Shown here one piece after another: positions 53,918 to 64,000 of a DNA stretch of 64,000 nt. Origin of the DNA: Lantana camara. Taxonomy: Eukaryota; Streptophyta; Magnoliopsida; Lamiales; Verbenaceae. The position numbers and the translations under genes were made by a program. Position 1 is the first letter of the stretch. Each line of letters begins with the position of its first letter. The stretch lies in assembly GCA_037501455.1 (NCBI GenBank), contig CM074858.1, positions 96,692,001 through 96,756,000 of the forward strand. Direction: 5' to 3'. The notes under the pieces were generated by a model. The model was not told the origin of the DNA, did no database searches, and saw only the letters and a list, made by a program, of their open reading frames with translations.

Positions 53918-56900
53918 TTATAGGAAATGGCTGGGCATCAAAACTTGAGTCTCCTCATCTCTTTTCACCCGATTCTTGATCTCCTCCAGCCTCTTGTCCA
54001 CTACTTCATCTACTAAATCCCATGTTTCATCGCTTATGATTTGAGTCTGCAGTAAAAAATGACACCAAAGAATCAACTTTAAGGATCTTAAAAATCTATG
54101 GGCAATTCGATCCAAAGAAAAAATCTATGAGTAATAAGAGAAGTGTAGGCAAAGGAGGGAAATACAGAGGCCAATAAATGGAGGACAGATGCTTAAAGAA
54201 GCAGCTATATACAAACTTAAGATTACCTTCTCGCCCTTAAATCAATTACATTGAAGCGCAATCAATAGAAATTATATTCAAAAAATTACCTCCTTTGGAC
54301 GGGGTGCACCAAAAGTAGCAAATCCCACATTTCCAGGAGCAAATGTTACCCTCCCTGGAAGGGAAACACCATGGATTCCCCAACGTCCGACATACATAAG
54401 GGCACCATATTCATCCACGGGCCTCACAGAAGGCTGGCAAACAGGATATTTTCAGAGTTTACAAAATTATGAAGGAAACATATACATATATATCATTTAA
54501 TGCAAATGAAAGGGTAAAAAGGAACACAAAGGTAATTCCTATCAATGATAGTAGTGCTCTTTGTGCCTATTTCCACTTCAAGCTCAATAATAAATCTTAA
54601 AAAACAAAATCTAAAAGAAAAGGAAAAAGACCCCAAAAATTCATCTCAACTCCTGGTCTAGATGATGGCACGTGGTTTGAAGGTGAGGAAGTTTCAGATT
54701 GTATGCTTTGCATTTGTTAGAGATACTTCGTGGGAAAAATACATTAGGTTAGGTTCTAGGGTTTTACAAGGGAAAGAAAAAGCTGGGGAAAAAGAAATGG
54801 AAATTCAAGAAGTTGGCTGGTTGTTAAGGAACATTTTGATGAAACTGAATTTTCCAGATTGAGAACATGATGGGTTTTACCAGTTTGGCTATTAGGAATG
54901 AACCGAATGATGGAGCAGAATGGAAGAGTCGCGGACAAGATCATGTAATCACAGGAGTGAAGAACGAGTGTGGTTTTCCTTATTTTCTCTCCATTTTCCT
55001 CGTCGTTTCATGCGGAAAAGAAATTTTCCTTCTTCATGGTATATTTTCCCCCCATTTTTTTCACTTCCATTTTTCATGCCTATTTACATCATCAACCCAA
55101 CAATAAATACACTTTTCCTCATCATTTTCTTTTGTTCTTTTCCTACATAAAATCCTAGAACCAAACAGTGTAAACAATATTTCAGCAGGCTTTTAGACAC
55201 AGTAACTACTCTGTGATAAAAACAATGTAAAAAGAGTGAATCAAAGAAAATTCTCATGTGTGAAATAATGAGGATATTGGAAAACACTCAAGCAAAGAGG
55301 GATGTGTTTGGGCACAGCAGTCAACTAACAATATGTTTCATTTTAGGATTTCATCAAGAAAGAGAAAAATAAAAGAAAAAGAGTCGTTTGGTTGAAAAGA
55401 AATGACGAGGATTAATGAATAGGAATGAACTGAGTAACGGATATGAAAGAAATTGAGATGGCTGTTCATCAATTATGAAGATAAGCTTTTCATTATTTTT
55501 CTCTCCCTCTTCCCTAACCATTTTGTGATGAGAATCTTGCATTCTCCTAACTTTCCTTCCTACCTTTTCTTTTCCTATTTTCTTTAGCAACCAAACATTA
55601 AAAATACTTTTACTCATCATTTTCTTTTTCTTTCCTACCTAGAATCTTAGAAGCTCCAAACATACCGTAAGAGGAAGTAAGACTTAATACACTATAAAAA
55701 CACCTAAAGCAAATTAAGTCAAAAAGGCATGTCTGAATATCGAATCGCCTTCCAGGGTAACCATATTTTTGGAGATAAGCTGAGAGAGTATACCTGAGGT
55801 ATTCGAGGTGAACTGTTATAAATTTTCCAAATTTCATCTGCATTTATCTCCCCGTTTTCGAGTAGGACATCTGTAATATTCTCCACAGCAGGTCGGTGTT
55901 CTCTTATAACAGCCAAGCATTTCTCCACAGCAAAACGCACGTATTCTTCTCTGAGTGCTTCAAGTTTTGGAATTAGCTGCAAATGATGATTAAACAATAT
56001 TGAGAACAGATAGCTATTGATATGAAAACCGAATCCCAAAAAACATTCAATTTTAGGTTTTACGTATCCCTATCCTCACATTAGACACAAGATCAGGTAG
56101 ATATCTGTAATGGGCCTTCCCGAAAGCAGTCATTCCCGTATGCAGGATTAATTGTGTAGCAAGGTTGGCAGCTCTTAAATTTGCATTTGCAGAAATCCAG
56201 CATAAATTGTCGATCCCAAATATCTCTTCTTCAATTACTCTGGCTACATATTCAAACTATCAGTTCCATAAAAAGAGGAAAGAAAACTGGTACAAATATC
56301 TTCACATAAAACATGATCCTCACACAAGGCTTTCAAATACAATGTGAATGAGAATATGCAGTAAATTTTGATTTTTAAAGACAAGAAAGATGGTATCAGA
56401 TCAACTATTAATTCCTGATAATCTTCAACAAAAAGAAACTATTTGGTCTTACCATCCGCTCAGGCAGGACCAGAGTAGAAGTAACTACAGAATGAGTGTT
56501 TATACAGTAGCAAACATTGCACGCTCGATGCATGTGGGAAAACTTTAGAGAAGATTCTTGATTTCAAGAGAAGAGTTGAATGAATACAGAAGAGAGAGAA
56601 GAGAAGAAAACATGGGAAAGAGGGGAGAGAAAAATATATTATTATCTTTTATTTTAAATGGCAGTTCAAAATCGTGGATCAACAAATTAGCTACTAAAGC
56701 GGGCTGATGCTTTAGGTCCCAGCCATAGACCCCAATTAAACAACAAATTAATTCCATCAATACCTCAAAGGAAAGATATTACACTTAGCTCAACATAAGA
56801 GCACCAATGAAAAAAGTTGCTGCAAATAGTTTGCATAATCTAGTATCATCTAGAAGTTCGCTACTCACTCAAATTTCTCATGAATAAGAAAAGGCATAAG

Positions 56901-59900
56901 TTGGAAAACATTATCCATACAATGATAATTTAAATAGTTTCTCCACATAACTTGGCTTTCCAAATAAGGCCGTTATTCAATAGCTTTTAACAAGTACCCC
57001 TTAAACGAATGGCACAAGTACACACTTAAGCATGACCTTCTCCTGTGAAAAGGATATGAATTTCAGTAATATCATTCATAACTTACGAGCACATGTGCGT
57101 ACTATTCTGTCCACGTAATCTTGCTTTCGCCGAAATACCCTGCCTGTTCTCTTCTCATAGCGAAGATTTGGCTGATTGCGTACGGAATTAATATGTGTCT
57201 GGAAAAAACGAAAAAAGAAATTCAAAATCATCAATGGAAAATATTATTTGCTGGGAGACATGAGTATCAAATCCAGTTTAACATATCATACTCCAGTGAA
57301 GGCTCTGAATGGATTTGGAATGTGACATGCAAGAACAGCTACAGCTGCCTCTCGATATGCCAATCTCAGTTTTAACTCTTCAGGGATTTCAATACGATCT
57401 TCTTGACCTGTTTCAAAGGTGCCTTTTTGCTGCAAGAAATGATTAATATTCATGTAAGTATGCACTGTGCACCATATGATCCAAGTCAAAACATCATCAC
57501 AGTTAGAATGAAAGGAATTGTAATACTCACTCGCTTCAAAGACTCAAGAAGTTCTGGCCGTCCAATGAAGTCTAAGTCCTTTCTAGCAGTTAAAATTGCA
57601 GCTTCATTCCTGCCATTGCAATTTCATTAGTTCATGATGGAAGGTTAGATTAGGACTTAGAGAGCTTAAGTAGTGTTTTATACAGTATATTTTGCAATTC
57701 CGCTCCAGAAAAATCTTCTGTAAGATCTGCAAGTTCCTGAAGCAGATTCTCCTTCTCTTCCTCTGAACGAAAATATTTATTTCGAGCATGCACCTGTTAT
57801 TTTCATCATGAGAACTACCATACAGGAAAACATCTAATGAAAGAAGCTTGTTCTGTGATAATCTAAGAGGATGTTTGGCTAAGCTTATATTTAACGACTT
57901 TTAATTCTTATAGCTTATAAGATGTTTTTGGAGCTCACAAGTGACTGCATCTTATTTTAAAATAACTCATAAGATATTTCAGAAGCTTATAAGTTGTAAT
58001 TATGTTTGGCAAAAACACAAACTTACACGTTCTTTTTAGTACAATAATGATGAAAAATAGAATAATAAACATAATTACAGACAAATAATTAGTTAATAAG
58101 ATGCTTGGAAGGTTGTACTGAAAGAAAAATAAGTATAATCATGTTAATTTTAGGAATTAGTGAGCCAAAAAAGGGGTTGGGGGAGCTTACTTCTTTTTAG
58201 GAGTGTATTCCAGCAGCTTGTTAAGAAAAATTGCCTAACACTTTGGAACTATATCTTTCAAACAACTTATATGCTATTTTAAGGAGCGTATAAGCTCAAG
58301 CAAACTTCCTCTCTGTCCCTCTTCTGCATAGCTTAATTTTCTACAGTTGAATAACAGAAGGATACCTTTAATATAGCATATCGACCATCTCTTGACGGTA
58401 GTCCCACACGAATAATTTTGTCAAATCGACCTTTTCTCAAAAGAGCAGGATCAAGAATATCCAATCTATTTGTTGCACCAATAACCACAACCTGATACAT
58501 AAATTAGTCTCATGTCAACTCTGGATATGATTTCTTCATCCTGAGACAAAAGAACTCTATAACTACATACCTGTTCTGTTTGTATCCGAAATCCATCCAT
58601 TTCAGTCAGTATTTGAAGTAGTCCTTGTTCCCTCTCAGCACCGCCCTAGTCAAACAAATAGATAAAGAAAATGATCCTAAAACTTAAATATTTGACATAG
58701 AGATATAGTCGACAAACAAAATTTTAACTGTAACAAACAGTATGAAAAAATTGGAATTTCACTAGCAAACTGAGAGCTTATTTGTTTAAGTTGGAAAGTT
58801 ACTTTCATTAAAAAACACTTATATTAACATTTCTTACAAAATCAACATAGTTCTATAGCAAATAGTAGGCTTATTCTTAAGTCTACGATTAGATAGCATT
58901 TTATGGAAGACTTGGGTTTAGAGAAGTTCAAATCCAAACGTATCTAACATTTCTTTCAATAAAATTGCATGATTGCACTGAAGAAGGAGATCTCGAGTTA
59001 TCAAACTTTTCAACATTTAAATCCTAAATCCACAAGAAATGGAAGAATTATTTCTCCGCACATTGAGAATAGAAGATTTGAAGTTGCATATGGCAATATA
59101 AAACAGGCTTAATCATACCCCGCCAATATCAGGTCCACCACGTTTGCTGCCGATTGCATCTATCTCATCGATGAAAATTATAGAAGGGGCAACAGACCTT
59201 GCAGTAGCAAAAAGATCCTTCACACGAGAAGCAGCCACACCAACAAACATCTGAACAAAAATAAAAGTTAATTTTAGTTGTTGCCAAGCACTTAAAAAAT
59301 GTATATCTCAAAACCATGCACACAGCACATTAATTGTCTGTGTCTAGCGTTAGCTGGTTGCCTCATCCATATATACTTGTCTGTGCATATAAGTGATTCT
59401 CCTATTTAGAAGATTTTAATACTCATCATATGCCCAAATCTAGGTACTAATCAATTAATGAGAAAACAAAATCTACGGCAACGTTTTTTACTGGATTACT
59501 CAGGGAACCATTAGCTATATACTGCAATTCCATGAAATGACAGATTCCTTAATGTTAAAACCTCAGGTTTCAATTTTTCTTAGAGAAAAAGTAAACCTCT
59601 TTTTCATGTTCTTCTTATATTCCCCTCAATGTGGTAAATAATACAGTTATATTGTGTAGAAATTAGAATGTGTCCTTACAATTGCTTCCTAGAAGAACCT
59701 CACCTCGACAAAATCTGTACCATTAGCTGCAAGAAATGGAAGACCTGCCTCACCAGCTATAGCTTTTGCCAGAAGTGTTTTACCAGTTCCTGGAGGACCA
59801 TGAAGAAGCACACCCTTTGGGCAATAGATTCCTCTGTTTTGGTACTCCTCATCATTTTTCAGTATTCGGACAACCTCGATTAGTTCCCTCTTGATATATT

Positions 59901-62672
59901 CTTGGCCAGCAAAGTCATCAAAAGTAACGCCTGTTGTTTCTTCAGCTGATATGAACTTTGCCCTGGAAAATTTGAACTTATATGGATCAGAATATAGTTG
60001 TGCTAGGATATGCATGAACTCAAAATAAATCCATCTTCGTAAGCCTAATTATTACAGAAAGATCAATCATGTATCAAAATTTTTAAAATTCAACTCAGCA
60101 TTAGCATGAAGTATCATCATACCCATTTAGATTTTTCCAGGACGCCTTCCTTTCTCATCAATTTTCTGTTTTAAATAAAAACCCACTGTAGTTATAGAAT
60201 AAAGAACAAGGTCCACATAGTTGTGTACTATAGACTGACAATCATTAAACCATTCATGTTCAAACTTTGAACTCAACTTTAAACTAATTATAGCATCAAT
60301 AATCGAGGGTTAAATAAAACAAGTATATCAGAATATCCAGAAATATAACCAAAACTTCACTCAACACCATATCTCTCTTGAATCTCAAGTACAACTTCAA
60401 TACATGGTATACTGCAACTTGAAATGTCAAGAAACTTTTGACCATTTGCTAATTGTAATCTCTAGATTCGATGTGCTTTCTGAATTAAAAAATAGTACAC
60501 CTCTACATAAAAATATCTAACAATTGCCACAATTTCCTAAATGTAGATTCGAGTGGTGTATGCTTGAAAATTATTTCTTTCATTTCACTTAAGTCATAAT
60601 TAAGAAGTGAGTCCATGCTGGAACTCTTGTAGATCTTAGGATATATGTAAGAAACTTAACTGATTAGACCAACAGCAAAATAAGCACAATCAAACAAAAT
60701 TTCACGACCAAAACATTTTTAGCTTAGCTTGTCAGGACACCGACGTAAAATACTTAATCATAATTACGAAGTGAAGAAAATGACAACAATAATCTATAAA
60801 TAGGTGGAGAAAAAAATCAGAAATCAACCTACCGACTCTTCCCTATTGTCCCTAGGGCCTGCTTCTTGAGTGGGAATAATGATGGAATCTTAGGAGGTTT
60901 GCCAAGATCACAGGGTATTATTTTTCCATAAATTGGACTCATCTTATTATCAATCCACATATAGAGAGCAACAAACAAAGCAAGCCTCATGGACCACACA
61001 ACTGCAGTGGCAACAGATGAATATATTTCTGAAGGAACGGTATTTGCATTTAGGACATCAACATTTACAAGTTGTTGATGCAACTGTCTCCAAACATTGT
61101 TCCAGCAGTCAACTGGCATTCGCTCAACCATGTGGCGCCTGAAAACAATTTCCTGCTTTCCACCACCTTCAGAACCTTCAGCTTTGTCTTCTTTATAATA
61201 AGGTAGGATCACTGTATGTCGACACAGGAAACAACAAAATATTCATAAGAAAAGATTAAAGCATCCTTTGGATAACATCCTGGAATTTCCAACACATTGG
61301 TTTACAACTAAATCAGAGACGAACAAGTATCTTGTATTAGTCTACCAAAAAATGAACAAGCAGATTCTCAAGCAGAAAGACACTTATTCTCTACTAGCAT
61401 GCCAGAGGTTACAAACAAGGATTTTCCATTCAAACTGTAACACCAATACAACTGTTCTAATTATTTACATTGTTGCAATGAAACTTTTCAAACTCAATTA
61501 AAAGGTACTTTCAATTGTCTATGGTAGTTCTAATTAAATATTACCAGAAATAGTAATCAAGGTCAAATTAGTGCTGGCTTCATAACATATTTAGACCGTT
61601 TTCAGTTACTCCACTTCAGATTTCACAAACTCAAGCATATGCACAACAGAAAACAATCGGAAAAAACAGTTGAACCTGAGACTCCCTGCCCGTAATTAGA
61701 GTACTCCATAAATTTAACATTGTTTGAATCAAGAAGTCTCTTGAAGTCACTATAGTCTATGGAATGTGAAGTCTCGGGGTCCCACTCGGTTCCTTTCAAT
61801 TTCCCCCTCATGGCCAAAAGTGACCTGCTCCATTCTGAAGCCATCATGAGCTGCCTTTCCAACTGCAGATTTGCCTTCCTTTCTAGTTCTTCTAATTTGT
61901 TTATCCGTTCTTTCTCGGCTTCCTTTATATTCTGGCAATCTCCATCATAAATTTATATCATCAGACAGGGAAACTATCAAAACGGAAAAAGTCCCAGCGA
62001 GGTAAGAAAATGCTTGTTCAACTGTACAGCTCTTTAAACCCTTTAACTTCACAAAATTTTGATAACTTAAATTGCACATTCTCCTACCTACAATTCAGAA
62101 AAATTCAGTTCGTCCCCAGTGAGCATGTCCCAATATATAGCAATTCCAGTAATGCAATATCATACTCAAACATACACATTTTCCAAACATCACTACCAAA
62201 CTTAGCTACTCTTGTAAACTACCCAAGAAAAGAAAGTTACATGCAAATTTAATCAGCCTAATGTTCACGAAAAACAAAATAAAACACAATTTTCTCCGCA
62301 AGAAACAGAACAGGAATTCATTTATTTTTTTCCTTTTGTTCACCGGACAAGCCAAAAATCAAAATTCATCGAAGTTTAAGCGAAGCCCACCTCGAATAAT
62401 TGCTGAGCAGAATCAGTCTCCCCATCTACTGAGTTGGAACTCGAACTTGATGAAGCCCTGCAACAACTAATTCCGAGCCTTCTAACATGAATGCGGGGTC
62501 TAATACAGGCGCATGATTGAAACCGTAAAGTCGTACCCGAAAACTCTCTAACCAGCAAGAATTTAGCCCGTCTATGATTTCTAGCAGATAGGGTTTTAGA
62601 AGAAGGGAAAACGCAAAAGGGTTTTGGAGATAAACCATCTACAAATGCATTCGAAGCACCAGAAATGTTCAT
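53918..62672 (-). CDS. FTSHI4: FtsH-like inactive chloroplast AAA protease, FTSHI4 orthologue
   Basis: Fifteen exons on the minus strand: 62672-62391, 61931-61676, 61211-60833, 59962-59704, 59250-59119, 58645-58571, 58491-58366, 57793-57684, 57609-57531, 57429-57292, 57198-57087, 56243-56080, 55976-55794, 54433-54290, 54046-53918. All have GT/AG introns and matching phases, giving 855 residues, the length I recall for Arabidopsis FTSHI4 (EMB3144). The Ser/Arg-rich N-terminus looks like a plastid transit peptide. One membrane segment lies near residues 243-266, Walker A GPPGTGKT at about 361-368, Walker B IIFIDEID at about 416-423. Where active FtsH has HEXXH this protein has REAAV (about 592-596), so the zinc protease is dead. 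FtsHi proteins work with Ycf2 and FtsH12 in an ATP-driven import motor at the inner chloroplast envelope. The gene looks intact and is flanked by repeats. Confidence 0.92.
54740..55670. repeat. MITE-like sequences in intron 13 of FTSHI4
   Basis: GGTTCTAGGGTTTTAC near 54750 is mirrored by the reverse of TAAAATCCTAGAACC near 55148-55162. A third related end lies near 55640 (AGAATCTTAGAAGC). The purine/pyrimidine-rich arms suggest one or two diverged MITEs. Ends and target duplications are not resolved. Confidence 0.4.
57868..58312. mobile_element. hAT-type MITE in intron 7 of FTSHI4
   Basis: The left end AGAGGATGTTTGGCTAAGCT and the reverse of the right end (AGAGGAAGTTTGCTTGAGCT) match at 15 of 20 positions, and both continue TATA. 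GTTTGGC...AAGCTTAT ends are typical of an abundant plant MITE family. Several AGCTTATAAG-like words recur inside. No clear 8-bp duplication. Confidence 0.6.
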
Positions 62673-63631
62673 TGTTCTTGGTAATTTCTTCCCAGCTTCA
62701 ACAAACTGCTAATTCAGTTGCATTATCTAGTCTCAAATATCCTCTTCCGAGCTGAGAAACCTCTCTGCAAAGACCATTTGGTGACCGGTTTCCGCCCCCC
62801 GCCCTTGTCTCCGTAACAGCGATTTTATCTGCGTTTGGAATTTGGATACTTCAATTTTCGTTCTTATTCTATGAGTGTGAAGTTTATATAAAATCACTAG
62901 AAATTCAATTCACCATATTAATATGTATTTTTATAAGCTTTTTTTATATAGTTATTACATTTTATTTGTTTTTTGGTTCTTAATTTCTTATAGTTATTAA
63001 ATGTATGATTTGTTAAAAAAACAAAAAAGTTATTAGATGTATGATAAACTAATTTTTTTAATTTTTAAAAAATACCCGCTATCTGGGATTCGAACTTGGA
63101 TCAATGCCTAAATGCATGATAAACTAGTTAAAAGTGACTTAAAACTCAGTGTTTCAAGCACTTTCAACATTTATTTTTTAAAGAATATATATATATATAT
63201 TTATCGATTTTGCTATTAATTTATTTGCATGTAGTTTGTTTTTATAATTGTAAATAATAGTGTTAATTTTTATTTATTTTTCTTTTATTAAAACTTATTT
63301 TATTTTGATCACGTACTAGAATATTTTATTTATTTAATATAAGAAAAGTATCGTGTTCAATTTGTTTTATGTTGACACCTCTATTATTTTTTATTGTTTA
63401 TTTTTGGCTTTTTAATATGAATTTGTTTCGATTATCTGTTGAGGTTTATTTTAGTTAAAAATTAAATGATTTGTGGATATTATTGAAATTATATATGCAT
63501 CGATGATGTGGTAAAAAAAAAACAAAGATTATGTGGTGTGACACGAATTCGATCAAAATACGTACACCCTCGTCCAGGGTCACATAGGACGAGGAGTACT
63601 TGACGTGAGCCCCACATTAGCCGGGAGGGTC
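62673..63631. other. Upstream region of FTSHI4 and AT-rich spacer
   Basis: 62673-62830 is a moderately GC-rich leader and promoter region for the minus-strand gene, with a C-rich run at 62797-62803. No clear TATA box was found, as is common for plastid housekeeping genes. From 62900 to 63530 the DNA is AT-rich, with an (AT)n run near 63187-63200, and holds no gene. Confidence 0.5.
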
Positions 63632-64000
63632 TGATGGTACAAGAACTGGAAACGTACTAAATCACCAACACTTTCAAGATTTGTTTAAAAAGGGAAAGAC
63701 CATCACAGGCGAGGTGCCTCAGGAACTGGGTTTCCTTTAAGCGTGGGTTCTTCCAGCTAGGATAACACCAAGATGATCGTGCAGCAAAGAAGCTGAGAGT
63801 GATATGATGTGAGAGCTTGGAGGAAAAATGGTGAAATGTCAGGAGCTTTGGGGAAGAAGAAACAATGGAGGAGAGATGCCCAGTTCAATGCAGTGAAGTG
63901 TAGGTGGAGAAGATGACTTAGGGAAGAAGGAGTGAAAATCCTCCTATTTATAAGTTGAGGGCATGGGTATTTTAGTAATAGTGATCAAGTGGTCCCAATC
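63632..64000 (-). repeat. Partial LTR of a further Tat element (Tat3 family)
   Basis: Begins TGATGGTACAAGAACTGG and shares GGGAAAGACCATCACAGGCGA, GGGTTTCCTT and GCGTGGGTTCTTCCAGCTAG blocks with the Tat3 LTR (38977 on), with differences. A TATTTATAAG box near 63948 matches the TATA position of its relatives. There is no PBS to its left, so this is the outer edge of a left LTR; the element or solo LTR continues past the window end. Confidence 0.8.

Noticed and set aside
54662..55287. Open frames in intron 13 of FTSHI4
   Set aside because: Short, overlapping on both strands, A/T-biased, and inside MITE-like sequence.

Overview
The window is nuclear DNA of a flowering plant, probably a eudicot. 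The evidence is a split nuclear gene for a chloroplast protein (FTSHI4, 15 exons), plant-type splice sites, and plant families of LTR retrotransposons, LINEs, Helitrons and MITEs. An asterid host is my guess only; nothing in the sequence proves it. Most of the window is transposable element, much of it nested.

Positions 1-12753: an old Ty3/gypsy element of the Tat lineage on the minus strand (Tat1). The window start cuts its left LTR. Its gag-pol is broken by four TAG stops and a deletion. Between pol and the 3' LTR lies a decayed, intron-containing gene on the opposite strand. Positions 12754-15335 are AT-rich, with a short Helitron (13716-14115) and the 3' piece of a LINE RNase H reading frame. 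Positions 15336-28351: a complete young Tat element (Tat2, minus strand) with two 811-bp LTRs differing at three bases and a perfect 5-bp target duplication (AGCAC). It cut the RNase H frame in two. Tat2 carries an open three-exon antisense gene with its own TATA box and poly(A) signal, encoding an 875-residue protein with a Transposase_28-like domain, a basic region, a coiled coil and an acidic tail. Tandem arrays follow it. The Tat2 gag-pol is nearly intact, but its integrase has lost the first catalytic Asp, a zinc Cys and the reading frame.

Positions 28352-34131: the rest of the RNase H frame, AT-rich DNA with a Helitron 3' end, a decayed Ty1/copia pol (30807-32411), and two pieces of long chromovirus-type LTR. 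Positions 34126-40988: a truncated Tat element (Tat3, gag-PR-RT-RNase H open, integrase missing). Its LTR is the left arm of a nearly perfect 2-kb palindrome. Positions 40994-42456 hold two foldback or MITE elements. Positions 42564-51035 are a full-length but dead L1-type LINE, interrupted by a 2395-bp solo LTR with target duplication CTAGG.

Positions 51431-52618 are the last two exons of a class V aminotransferase (cysteine desulfurase-like) gene without its 5' half. Positions 53918-62672 (minus) hold the one clearly intact host gene, an FTSHI4 orthologue of 855 residues, with MITE-like repeats in its introns. From 63632 to the end is another Tat-type LTR, related to that of Tat3.

The feature most worth study is the antisense gene of the Tat elements. 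It can keep introns through RNA-mediated transposition because it lies antisense to the genomic RNA. Tat1 and Tat2 share its three-exon layout although their sequences have diverged strongly.
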